Positions 13,127-23,530 of a stretch of 64,000 nucleotides of DNA are shown piece after piece. The notes beneath the pieces were generated by a model that was not told the origin of the DNA, ran no database searches, and saw only the letters and a program-made list of their open reading frames with translations. The DNA is taken from NCBI GenBank assembly GCA_021234155.1, contig JAJEKV010000038.1, positions 14,267,559 through 14,331,558 of the forward strand, in the 5' to 3' direction. Position numbers and translations under genes: made by a program. The DNA comes from Isoetes taiwanensis. Taxonomy: Eukaryota > Streptophyta > Lycopodiopsida > Isoetales > Isoetaceae. How positions within the stretch are numbered: position 1 is the first letter of the stretch; each line of letters begins with the position of its first letter.

Positions 13127-13817
13127 TCTACACATATATAATCGAGTCTCCCATTTTTCCTTTTTTTTTTTTGTTCTGCACTTCGATTTTTTCTCCGCCG
13201 CAATCTTTTTCACTATATAGATGTCACGTATCATTGGAACCATTTAATTCGTTAGAAGCTGGTAAGGCGGCGGACAACTTGGGCCCTTCTCTGTTGCGAT
13301 TTTTGCAGAAGCAGTTTTTGCAGAAGCAGCTTAGGTGCCCAAGCATTCATTCTTAAAAAGTGTTTCATTCTTCTTTTTTCTTTTTTTGTTCCGTGCTTCC
13401 GCAATCTAAATCGCTATTGGGAAGCCATATTTTCGCGAAATTACCGAGGAGATTTCCGCCATATATATGCTGGCACTGCCACAACCAGCTATCCAGCAAT
13501 ATGCTGATGCTTTTGCTTTGCGAATCGAAAGCTATGGAAAGCTAAGCCAGTGGATTCTATTCTCTAGCCAAAAAAATAGAAAGCTCATTATTGTGTTCTT
13601 CCTGCTCCTGAAAACAGAGCACGATTGAAAGCGAGAGCCTAAAACCACAGATTAGAACACTGGCTTTGAATAGTTTTAAGGTTGAGCTTTGAACAGTTTT
13701 AAGGTTAAGAGTATGATAGTGCAAGATTTTGTGATGAGATGATGAATTTATGGATTGAAGAAGCCGGGTTGCCGAACTGAGCCTTTATACAGATATGAAG
13801 AAACAAAGAAAATTCAA
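13127..13817. other. No gene recognised
   Basis: Pyrimidine-rich runs and two similar blocks, each a TTTTT run followed by TGTTC or GTTCC and a GCAATCT motif (about 13160 and 13385), suggest a diverged duplication. No coding signal is convincing. Confidence 0.4.
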
Positions 13818-14168
13818 TTAAGAAGGTGTCAGACCTTCAAAACGGGGCAAAACTTCAAGTAATAGAGCGAACCTGTGAAATACAAAAGAACATGCTTGAG
13901 AGCGACACTGTTCTGCTCCTATGACATCCTGAATCGCTCCTGAATTAACAACTCTGAATTGCTCTTGGCTGGCAATATCCAATCTCTTAGCTTTTACTTC
14001 AAGCTCGCTGTGACTTCCATTTCGCACATACTGCTTAAAAGTAGACTCAGCACTTACATCTGTTTTATTTAAGTAGGTTTTGCAGATCATAGTCCGAGAA
14101 ATAAAAAACTGAGTTCTTGTTACAAAATTTGCCTTGACACCTAATGCCTTGAGGAAAAACTGGCTCAC
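13818..14168 (-). pseudogene. Possible captured exon, function unknown
   Basis: A 116-codon minus-strand open frame. Its middle (about residues 28-95) has balanced, gene-like composition with acidic and basic residues, unlike the AT-rich noise around it. A TTTCACAG sequence, a plausible splice acceptor, lies inside the 3' third, so the open frame may span an exon boundary. I recognise no domain. It could be a gene fragment carried by the neighbouring DNA transposons, or chance. Confidence 0.25.
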
Positions 14169-14827
14169 ACGCTAGCCCATTGCAGCTTCAATGCAAATTA
14201 GACGCTCAACAGCAAGAGCAATAAACAGAGCACGGGCATATAGAATACAAACAAACATGGCGAAATACAGACAAATAAATAAATAAATGGAGTAAGATAA
14301 CAAAGGGTAACAGTCTGGATGCCCTATTTTGATGTATGCTTCACACAGAAGGCGATGTGCCCTGTAAGAGTATTACAAATATGTCACATTAGAAATATAT
14401 TAGCTATTTCTTGAACGTTTTGGTGCTAATCAATCAAACCCTTTGAATAATTGTTCCTATAATCGATTGCCTCCTTTTAAGATTTTTTGGCATGCAACAT
14501 TTAAAAGCTATCAAGGTGCAAGCCCTAGAGTGTAGCACTTTAATCTCTGCTCAAAATAACTAATTGATATCTAACTAACCCAGGCATTGATTTACTATCT
14601 CAGATGTTGACACCGTCATTTTTTTAAACATGTTATCACATATTAACGCCTTCATTTCTAAAAAGTATAACCAATTTTTTTAAGGCAACAACAAGAAGCC
14701 CCTTGGAGGCACATATAAAAATAAAAGAAAATGATGAATTAACTTGCAAAAGCTTTACTGCATATATTCCTCTTTACTATTCCTCTCTACCGACTCACTT
14801 TTTTAAGCATAGGGAAGTCAGAGAAGG

Positions 14828-14866
14828 GAAATGTTCGCGGCGGCCTTGGCCGCCGCGATAAATTTC
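14828..14866 (-). mobile_element. CACTA-like transposon terminus with GC hairpin
   Basis: Read on the minus strand from 14866, the sequence is CTACAAGAAATTTAT followed by a perfect palindrome with 10-bp arms (CGCGGCGGCC, AA, GGCCGCCGCG). Plant CACTA (En/Spm-like) elements begin CACTACAAGAAA and often carry GC-rich subterminal hairpins. The two outermost bases (CA) are not conserved here. A shortened relative occurs at 40771-40794. The other end of the element was not found. Confidence 0.4.
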
Positions 14867-15449
14867 TTGTAGATTAATAATAAAGAAACGAATGTATGTT
14901 AGGGAGACAAATGCTTACAAGCAAAAAATGCAGTCATTTGGTTGTTCCTATACCAACCACCAAAAAAAGCCATCCTTATAAACAGAATCAGGAGAGCCAA
15001 ACGTGCTGTTTTTGAAATCCAGACATGGAAGCATCAATTTATATACGTTTCTTTTGTCGTTTATGCCATTTACTGATTGTGTCATACCAGCCTTTTGTAA
15101 CACAGATGCCGACAATGTACATCAAACCCATTCATGCCACTTCGAGCATTGCATCCTTCTTTTTGACTTATACATATGGCATGATGAGCAATACTTGAAA
15201 TATGAAATTTCTTCGATCTTTAAAACAAATATTATAAAATGGTGCGGGACAACATTACAAATGTCATTTTAGCTTGAAAGTCCTACTACTACCTTTAGGC
15301 CCATATGCTATCTAGTGCTTCGTTCATCTCTCAGTCCAAAGGCTTCGTAAGCATCAATCAATCATAAACATTCGATAAATTAGAATAAAAAGGAAATAGG
15401 GTCTAAATTATGGATGAATATTGACCTTCAACCCGATTTGGGTTGGACT
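14867..15449. other. No gene recognised
   Basis: AT-rich sequence. The 89-codon open frame at 15003-15272 has no recognisable domain and composition matching its surroundings. Confidence 0.4.
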
Positions 15450-15940
15450 TCAATGGAAACGTCCCCAACTTTCCTTGGAAACCTATTCACTTTCAATGGA
15501 AGTCTCCCCAACTTTTCGTGGAAACCTCCCGGGAAACCTCCTCACCTTTCCATAGAAACCGCTCCAACTTTCCATGTACGCCCTTGGGATCCATGTACGC
15601 CCTTGGGAGGTTTCTATTTTAGAAAATAGGGGATGTTTCCATGGAAACCTCCCCAGCTTTCACTAGAAACCTCCCCAATTCTCCTAGTAGACCTGGGGAG
15701 GTTTCCACATAAGAAAACAGGGGAGGTTTCCATGGAAAATTGGGGAGGTTTCCCATAAAAATTAGAAAAAAAGCTCTCCACGAAGACCAAGATTAAGCTC
15801 TTTCACCTCAATCCAAGTGCTTTTTAATTTCCACCTCGGTGGTTGCTTAAATACACCTTTATTAATTATGCTCTTTTTTATAAATATTTTGTGGAAACCT
15901 CGCCAATTTTCCAAAGAAACTAGGGGAGGTTTTCATAAAA
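15450..15940. repeat. Array of GGAAACCTCCCC motifs in both orientations (left cluster)
   Basis: At least ten exact or near copies of GGAAACCTCCCC or its complement GGGGAGGTTTCC occur here, commonly followed by AACTTTCC or AATTTTCC. Neighbouring opposite copies form short palindromes such as GTTTCCATGGAAACC near 15640. The same motif reappears at 22036-22790, on the other side of the ULP1 gene. Short, multiply repeated motifs in both orientations near both ends are typical of transposase-binding subterminal repeats in CACTA and Mutator-like elements. That role is inferred. Confidence 0.75.
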
Positions 15941-16770
15941 TGTCTAAAGCTCAGCAAATCCATCTGATTTTCCTATTGGTTGAAGCCCCAGTAGGTTCAA
16001 CAAGGTCCATCTGATTTTTCTATGGTTGAAACCCCGGTAGGTTCAATAAGCACGCTTCGAGACAGGTGGGTCTAGTGCATGCATCCAATTTGCAAACCAT
16101 GAAGGGTTATGATGGCTTATGATAGTGATGTTTATATTTTACCTATGTGGCACCCTATGTGTGATGTCAAGTATTAATTTGATGGTATACCTTTTGTCAA
16201 TAGAATGTAATGCTAATAATATTTATAACAATAAATGTACATAAAAATATGTCTTGTGAGGCACAAAGCCACGTTAGTCAGACATCGAAAACAAACGCAA
16301 CATGTAATGTAAACGTGGGCACTATGACATCACTGAGCCCGATGTCTGCTATGATGAAGACACAATGCATACAACAAAGCGATAGCACAAGAAAGAACTT
16401 GTCGCTCCTTGGGAATCACGACGTCGCCCCAAACCAATCTTCTCCAACCTAGCAAGAAAAATATATGACAATGTTAAATGGCAAATTCTTAAACCAAATC
16501 AGACGGTTATTCTTTTTACCCCAAGCGCTCTGCCACTTGCATCTCGACGGGGACTCGAACAAAAGAGAGCATCCGCCAACATGTGCATCAACGAAGCCAC
16601 GTGCACACCACAACTATACGAATCCCTCTGACGTGGGGCATCCATATCTCATATCCCTAGGTGCTCATTTAATATGCATGTAAAGTTTATACATCCTGCA
16701 TGTTTGGCGAGCACTAAAAACCCCCCCACACTATTTAAGTGCATGCGGATAGCGATGATGGTCAACTTAC

Positions 16771-16920
16771 CTATTCAACTCTACCATAATAGGGCGCTTC
16801 CCACGAAACCCCTCGTCCATGGAATCAAAATATAACCATGATGTGCTCACGTTCACCTCAATCCCGATGTTCTCAGCAATATCCATGTCCAGCAAAAGGA
16901 GGTACAACCACCAATGACCA
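16771..16920 (-). CDS. ULP1 protease exon with His and Asp catalytic residues
   Basis: A 150-bp exon with canonical borders: acceptor AATTGTTGCAG before 16920 and donor GTAAGTTGAC after 16771 (minus strand). It encodes Gly-His-Trp-Trp-Leu-Tyr, the family's His-Trp motif, then Tyr-Phe-Asp-Ser-Met-Asp, the catalytic Asp region. Both splice sites and the reading frame are intact, which argues for recent function or selection. The next exon carries the Gln and Cys. Confidence 0.7.
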
Positions 16921-17689
16921 CTGCAACAATTAAAATGGAAAATACATAGCAATTAAAATAGACAGTGCATATGGACTAATAACATCAAACGCTATGCATG
17001 ACAAAGCCAGAAGATCAAGACGCATTTCGGCTCCATCGCGACTGGGTTCATAGTCATCCCAAAATATGGGAGTCAACTGTGATGCCGCATCGCTCCTTGG
17101 AGACTTTGTACGGAAGGGATTGGGCATATGTGTAATAAATGGGGTCCACAAAAACAACGTGTTCTCGGTCGTCTTCAGACAACATGTGCCTGATAATCCT
17201 TTATGGGAATGCAAATGATATGATACATTAGAAGAGTATAATACAATATAATGGGTTTCCGAGAGACACATAATGTAGATGCGTATATAGCAGTCTCCCC
17301 ATCTTCCACTGTAGGCAGTGTCTAGAAAGTCACTCGTGATCTCAACCCGATGACTGTGGGCAGAGGCTAGACCTGATATGCACTCCCATCTATTCTAACA
17401 CACCTCACTGCATGACATGGTACATATACCCATATGCCTCCCATTGGTATCCCGAAGATACCTCGTCTGCAACCCTCGAGAACCAATCCTCGACCCTGAG
17501 ATCTGTCGGACTGTTCAACCAAAGTGGCTCATGGTCTTCTCGCCCTCTCTCACTTGCCCATCCATGCAAGGGAACAAAAATCCTGCTAGCGACGAAACCA
17601 CCAGTCTGGTAAGGAAAGACGAAGCCATGCCCTCAGGCCTTGTCAAACACCCACTCCTCCTCTATCAGATCTGCTCAATCTTTGCCGGA

Positions 17690-17702
17690 GGGGGGGGGGG
17701 GT
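17690..17702. repeat. G-homopolymer run
   Basis: About 13 consecutive G residues within the ULP1-linked gene. It breaks the local reading frame and is prone to slippage or sequencing error. Confidence 0.85.
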
Positions 17703-18923
17703 ATGGCGTGACAAGTCCATGCATGCTGATTTGATGCTCCATGTCCCTAGGGTCTGCCTGCATCTCTGCCTTTGCTCTACTTCTCCAAATCATGGCCTGC
17801 CACTGCCCCTACTCTGACTCCTACCCCTTCCTCTACCCCTGCCCCTGCCTCTGCCTCTATGATCATGTCTCTCGACACGGAACCCCTTGGCTCCATCTGA
17901 TTGGATGCGGCAATCCGGCACTGCGTCTTATGAAACATGGTCTGGAGAGAAACTGGCGAGGGATCGTGAGGGTGGCTGGAAGATGGTGTATCACTAGAAA
18001 AACTAACACCTGGCGACGAAGCCAAGTTAGCAAGCATGTTTGCAATGGTGTCTCTCGACATAGAGGCCATCTCACCGAATGTCAACCTGGTGCGGCATAC
18101 AGAGCTAGACAATGCACCAATGGATATGGATTAGTAAGGGAGGGTGCAATATCTGAGTATGCCAACGAGGTAGAAGGTGCGTTGAAGGAACTGGAATGTC
18201 ACACACAGGGCTAGATAGTGCATGGCCAGATGAACTAGCTACGGAGGTCATGGAAGACATAGAAAGGGATGGTGGTCTATAAGAAAAGTGTGGAAGGGAG
18301 GCGCGATTAAGGGTGAATGGTAGATCAGAGGACGGGAATGTGGACTAGCTAGGGGGGCCATGAAAGATGGCGAGATGTGTGAAGACGTAGAAAGAGGTGG
18401 TGGTCTAGGAGGGAAGTCAGGAAGGGGGGGTGGTACGATGGGTGAATGGTAGAATGGGAATACAGGAAGTGAGTAATAAAGAGCCCTCGACCTCAATGGG
18501 TAGCATTCCAATGTAGAGGTCTGCATCAATAGATGGAGGTGGGACAGTGGAGGTGCAAGAAGGCAAGGTAGATGTCTCTCTTCCTATCCCTACATGTGAC
18601 GCAAGATCCACTATGGCTCCTAGATCAATCCCACCAAGCTCACTGCTCTGTCCGCTGCTCCAACTACTACTCCATCTATTCTATGGACATCATCAGCCTG
18701 CACTGCATATCTCTCATGTGGAGCCTCTCCCTCCTCTGCATCCATATGGCCATCGCGGGCCAAGAGTCTACTCCGTGTCTCACAAAAATGAGCCTCTGCG
18801 TCTTCGACTCGTATCTGCATCAGAGCCTGAATATGATCTGCTATCCACTGTGGCCCTTCCCTGTGGGTATCTCTGAGCTAACTCCTGAGGAGAGTACACC
18901 CTCGTGTTCCTCTCCCATTCGGC

Positions 18924-21091
18924 CACCACCTGTCTCTGCAGCTTCGCTCTGTAATGAGTATCCTGCTGGCCGATAAGAAACTCTGCCCCTAGTGCACCTC
19001 GCCTGTCTGTGAGCTCGGCTCCTCTCCATCTCCATCTCCTATACAACCTCATCCTCAAGATCAACTGGCCGTGTCCTCGTGCAGCTGGCCATCGAGCAAA
19101 CCAAGGTACCTCGGGATGCTTGTTCTTCTGGCGCTTCTGTGCACCATTCAACAACAAGGCCATATAACCCTCTCCACGGTTGAGGGTGTATGAACAATCC
19201 TCATAAACACAAAACCACCTATCCTCTGGTCTAGTTAGCAACTCGGGGATGGTTGTCAACAATTGTATGATCCTCCAACACCTGTGAATCACATCCCTAA
19301 ACCAATAAACTTGAACCCTAAGTCTATGCACCATAAAACTTTACCACCAAAAAGCGATGCATAACAAACCCGAAAACCCTAACCCTTAAACTAAGTAAGA
19401 GATCTAGCTAACCTATATAGAGAGAAGTCACCCGTCAAGCGCAAAGGTCCTAATCGGTGGAGGTGGCGGTTGGCAGCATCACACCCTTGCCCTCCTCATA
19501 TGCAGCTGCCCTATATATATTATTTAAGGTAATGTGACGTTCCACATATTTATACGCATATTTAAGTATAAATACGTGACACGTCACTATGAATAATTAA
19601 TGGCACATTAATTATTCATAAGCTAAGGTTAGCTATGTTAATAATTAAATTATAAAGGTGGAAACCTAACCAAAACCCTAATTCGAATTTAGGGCTTATC
19701 CTAATATTAAAAAGGGCTAAAATACCAAATTAGTTAATTTATGACATGCCACCTGGCCCAAATCGATTGGGCAAGGTAGGGTTTCCATTTTGGACACCCA
19801 AATTAGGGCTTTTGTGCCCCAATTCGAATTGGGAGCAATTGGGGATGGAGGAGGAGCTTGACGAGCCAGGCGCCCTTCAGTTAGTCGAGATGGAGCAGCC
19901 CAAGACCGATTTGACGGTTAGTCAGTAGGTTACTTTGTTGATTTATAGCATAGCGCCTCTCTGTGGTGTGTTCTCTCTCTGTTTTCTCTGTGGTTTACCT
20001 GTTAGACTAACCCTTGATTGATATGGTGAGTATTCTTATCTCTAGTCTCTGTACGTGCTTTGGTTGATGGTTTAGTAGTTCTTTGCTTGGTTAGCACTCC
20101 GGATATGGGGGATTACGGGGGGTAGAGACCTCTGAGCCCATGTATTGTATTATGCTCCTAGGTAGAGCCCTGTATTATTCCCATTATATGCGGCCTGTGC
20201 ACAAGAGCCCACCGGGTCATAGATGCTATGGACTGGCTTAGCACCAGATAAGGAACACAGTGGTGAAGTGGTTGGCGGGGTCCTGCACGAACATAAAAGG
20301 CTCCTGGGACTCCTATAGTGAGCTAGGCCTGATAGCCGGTCACGTAGAGGGCCGGGTATGGGTCTGACACTCCCTGGGTGGGAAGGTGTGATCCGTATGG
20401 AGCACCTTGCACTTTGAGTAGATTTAGGGCGAGTAAGTCGGGCATGCGGATCGGGGGTCGCCGATGCGGCACGCGTATTCTCTAGCTTCGCCCATGGAAC
20501 CCCGCGTGATTACGGAAGGGGGCGCTTCTCGACCTGCCTCATCGGACGGGACTTCATGAACCACGGGTAGGCTCGGCGAGGGGTGATGCCTCGAGCCTAC
20601 GTCTCAGGAAGGCTATAGCGGCGCCATAGCGTGAATTGACCCATCCGCAAAGTGTGCATGTGGGGGGCGGATGGAGTGGACAACCCTAGCCGATGTTCTA
20701 TGCCGCCAACGCCCGGGTTATACCTGCAATGCGCTGATCTCTTGAGGCCGAGCCGTGGAGTCCATCCTCATGAGTCCGAACAGGGGGTAGAACCTGGGGT
20801 TTGGGGTGTTTTCTTAGGTTTAGATGCATATTCTTTGTCGTTGGTACTTGGATGGATGTGCCACCCTTCGTGGTGGTTATTTATATCTGATTTATGATGT
20901 GTGCTAACATGTATTCACGCTTCTGCGACGTAGGAGCCCCATTGAAGGCGTGGGCCGAATGACCCCTTCGTGTCCTTCTTTCGGGCATCATATTATAGAT
21001 GGCCCGAAATAGACGGAGGGCCCTGCTCATGGCGGGGGAAAGTCCCCGTATGTATACGTCCGAGGGTCGTATATGTTCAGGGAGCGTCACA
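18924..21091. repeat. Segmental duplication, right copy
   Basis: Matches 1-2168. Here the flank is continuous with the ULP1-linked gene and the LTR is a solo LTR. The 609-bp flank is nearly identical in both copies. Confidence 0.9.
19533..21091 (+). mobile_element. Solo LTR, family A, with GGTAA target duplication
   Basis: Begins TGTGACGTTCC and ends GGAGCGTCACA (1559 bp). GGTAA stands directly before (19528-19532) and after (21092-21096), a perfect 5-bp target-site duplication. No primer binding site or polypurine tract adjoins it, so it is a solo LTR left by recombination between the two LTRs of a full element. It lies about 200 bp upstream of the start of the minus-strand ULP1-linked gene, in the expected promoter region. 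Confidence 0.92.
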
Positions 21092-21096
21092 GGTAA

Positions 21097-21771
21097 GATG
21101 CAAGAAGAAGAAGCATTAATATTGTTGAGTATTAGTAAGTACTAAAAGAAGGGGCACAATGAAAAATTTAAAATCAACCCTAACGAAATACGCATTTTAT
21201 GATCACCACATCTATGCATGAAACTATTTCTTTCTATTATGCATCCGTTTGAACGAATTTTAATGTTTTATAATAGTTTGAACATGGTACAATAGCAAGT
21301 ACATAGCACACAATAGCACACAATAAAACAGACAATGGAATGAATTTGCATCTATAAAATTATAACCATTGAGGACAAGAAAAATACAAAACCAAACACA
21401 AAAAATGCACTAACCATTGAAACAAAATCATAGAAAACACTATTCGTTTGGGATTAAAGAAAATACTGTAGCAAAGCATATCAGCTTATCTTATTCACAA
21501 AATTCCAAGAATATGGGAATTCTTTTACAATATAACTTAGGGGAGTTTTCTCAAAAACGTTCCTAAAAGCAAAACAAATTCAATCCCAATTCACAGTATT
21601 TGTGGCATGTTCCACAGATATAGACCTATTCTTTAGCGGTTTCCACAAACTTGGAGATCTGTACCTTGCCAATTTTATTGGAAGAAAAGATTGAATTTAT
21701 TATGGTGACTAGAAATGGAAGATCCAGAAAAAATCTTAGAGGTTCACAAACACACAGATACCAGACACCAC
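21097..21771. other. No gene recognised
   Basis: AT-rich flank immediately downstream of the solo LTR, with A-rich runs and no coding signal. A diverged partial unit of the following minisatellite starts about 21703. Confidence 0.4.
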
Positions 21772-21951
21772 TGCACCTTCCTTGTCGATTCTCCTGGTGA
21801 TCAGAAATATGGAAGATCAAGAAACAATCGAGGTGCCTTCCTTGCCGATTTTCCTGGTGATCAGAAATGGAAGTTCAAGAAAAAATCAAGGTGCCTTCCT
21901 TGCCGATTTTTTGCCTGGTGATCAGAAATGAAAGGTCAAGAAAAAAAATCC
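21772..21951. repeat. ~60-bp minisatellite, three units
   Basis: Units begin near 21772, 21831 and 21890 with a TGCCTTCCTTGCCGATTTT-like start and a CTGGTGATCAGAAAT core. Divergence between units is low to moderate. Confidence 0.88.
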
Positions 21952-22035
21952 AGAGAAGTATGCTCATCGCAGAAAAATATTTATGGAGAGCTCCCCTTCC
22001 TTTTCTCGGCTTCAGATTTCTGCAGAAAATCTTTG

Positions 22036-22790
22036 GAGTATAATGGAAACCTCCCCTTTCTCTGCTTGGCTTCAGATTTTTGCTGGCAAAAACCTTGAAA
22101 TCTATCAAAATTCGCATCTACCTAGATTATTCACAATTTCAAAATTATAGCGAATAACGCGAAAACTATAACAAGATATGTCTTTGTAATCAGTTGATTA
22201 AAGAACTATAGATTGGAACAAATTTTCTGACAGGAGAAGTCAAGAAGACTTAGAGGCAGCAGTAGAAACACCCACCTCTTTGTTGAGCTGGCCCTTAGGT
22301 CCGTCAGCATGGAGCACTTGTTCACCCTTTTCTTTGGCACTAAAATTCACATGCAAGTATGCTTCCAGATTACCCGATCAAACTGAGCAAACTGAGTTCT
22401 GATCAAACTGTAGGCTCCTCTCTGCAAAAATCCATCATCCACCAGCAAAAATCTAGCATATACTAGCGGTGGCCCCTTTCAAGCTTTTGCTGATTGCAAG
22501 AATTGCTTTAGGGAGGCGCTAATAGAGCTTTTCGCGCTTCTGCTGCTACGAAAAAGGAACGCCAACAGCACCAAATAGAAAATCCATCTATGAAATTAGG
22601 AAAAGAGGCGATCTTATCTCGCCGTTGATATTATTTTCTTATATATTTATGAGGAGTGGATCTCATAGATCAAAAATTTCTAACTTAGATGGAAACCTCC
22701 CCAACTTTCACAAATGAAAACCTCCCCAAGCTTCCACGGAAAGTTGGGATATTTTTAAACAGGAAAATTGGGGAGGTTTCCAATCTTGGG
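22036..22790. repeat. GGAAACCTCCCC motif, right cluster
   Basis: Copies at about 22045, 22690, 22717 and, inverted, about 22770 (GGGGAGGTTTCC), again with CAACTTTC or AATTTTCC next to them. This is the same motif as at 15450-15940. The cluster is the presumed opposite subterminal region of the transposon carrying the ULP1 gene. No clear terminal inverted repeat was found outside it. Confidence 0.65.
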
Positions 22791-23440
22791 AGATAGTTTG
22801 ATCGTGGCCTGAGGGTGTTACCAAAAAAATAAAAAATCGAGGGCCATAAAAATGGTGAGGGGATGCACAGCGCCCCTCGCCATCCTGATGGCCTGAAATT
22901 TTTTTTAGAGGTAACATCCAAAGGCTAGAGCGTTATCTCCCTTAACGCAGTGGTTCGAGGGTTTGCAACGAGAAGCAGGGGTGCCGGAATGGAGAAGCTC
23001 CACCATCGCTACCACAGAACTTCCAAAACATCCAAGAATCCCATAATAAAATGAGGGTTTCTTTCAGCAAGGTTTTTCAAGGGTTGGTGGAACAGAGCAT
23101 CCCTGTTTCGTGTATTCTTTATGATGTTTTCTAAGGGCAGCCTTTAGTACAAGCTCTACTTCACAGGAGTTACATTTGAGGAGCTTGGAGCCTTGCAAAA
23201 TCAGTGGTAAAATGCTTTTTCCTTATTTAGATGGTAAGGTTTAGTTTTTGTTATAGGTATCTTCAAACAAAAATGCATGGAAGGAGTTGAGTATTTAATT
23301 GTTTCTGCAAACTAACATTTCCAAGTAGCTATTCAGATTGGCTACATCCCTCTATTCTTACAGTAAAAGACCGATTCATTTTTTATAAGGCCCATTTCTA
23401 GCTTTAAAATTCCTTACTTGCCCTTTGCATGTGCTACCTT
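22791..23440. other. No gene recognised
   Basis: Mixed-composition sequence. The block 22920-23110 is slightly GC-richer and could be an old exon fragment, but no frame stays open and no motif is seen. Confidence 0.4.
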
Positions 23441-23530
23441 TTTGTCAGAGGGATTCGAACCCTCGGTATTCTAAATACTTTGATTTTCAAAACGGCTCTT
23501 TCAAATGTGCTGCTCTTGAATTTCCTCTAG
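23441..23530 (-). pseudogene. tRNA-Ser(UGA)-like relic, organelle type
   Basis: On the minus strand there is a perfect T-arm (GAGGG, TTCGAAT, CCCTC; 23464-23448) and a variable arm with a perfect stem (GTATT, TAGA overlap, AATACC; 23478-23465), which only Ser, Leu and Tyr tRNAs carry at this length. An anticodon loop TTTGAAA gives UGA (23489-23487), and upstream is a D-loop-like TTGAAAGAGCCG. The order and wording resemble plant mitochondrial or plastid trnS-UGA. The anticodon stem, D-stem and acceptor stem no longer pair, so it is a relic, probably from organelle DNA inserted in the nucleus. Confidence 0.4.

Larger units (their letters stand above)
16461..19334 (-). pseudogene. Multi-exon gene with C-terminal ULP1 (C48) cysteine protease domain
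   Basis: Minus-strand coding pieces run from an ATG at 19334 to about 16500. The first is 184 codons with no family recognised, followed by a Pro/Ser-rich stretch and an acidic piece (18820-18620), then 17600-17440 and 17190-17040. The last pieces form a ULP1/SENP-type protease: His-Trp-Trp (16771-16920 exon), Tyr-Phe-Asp-Ser, then Gln-Arg-Asp-Ser-Tyr-Ser-Cys-Gly with the catalytic Cys codon at 16610-16612. Together these give the His, Asp, Gln and Cys expected of the family, which cleaves SUMO-like conjugates. The usual Asp before Cys-Gly is Ser. Several reading-frame changes are real introns or lesions; I cannot settle which. ULP1 domains are often carried by plant Mutator-like and CACTA elements, and the motif clusters on both sides support that origin. 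Confidence 0.55.

Noticed and set aside
17417-17734. 105-codon plus-strand frame
   Set aside because: Opposite to the ULP1-linked gene; the minus strand reads as more plausible protein, and the frame runs through a G-homopolymer.
18248-18529. Pro-rich protein as a separate gene
   Set aside because: More likely a low-complexity linker of the minus-strand ULP1-linked gene.
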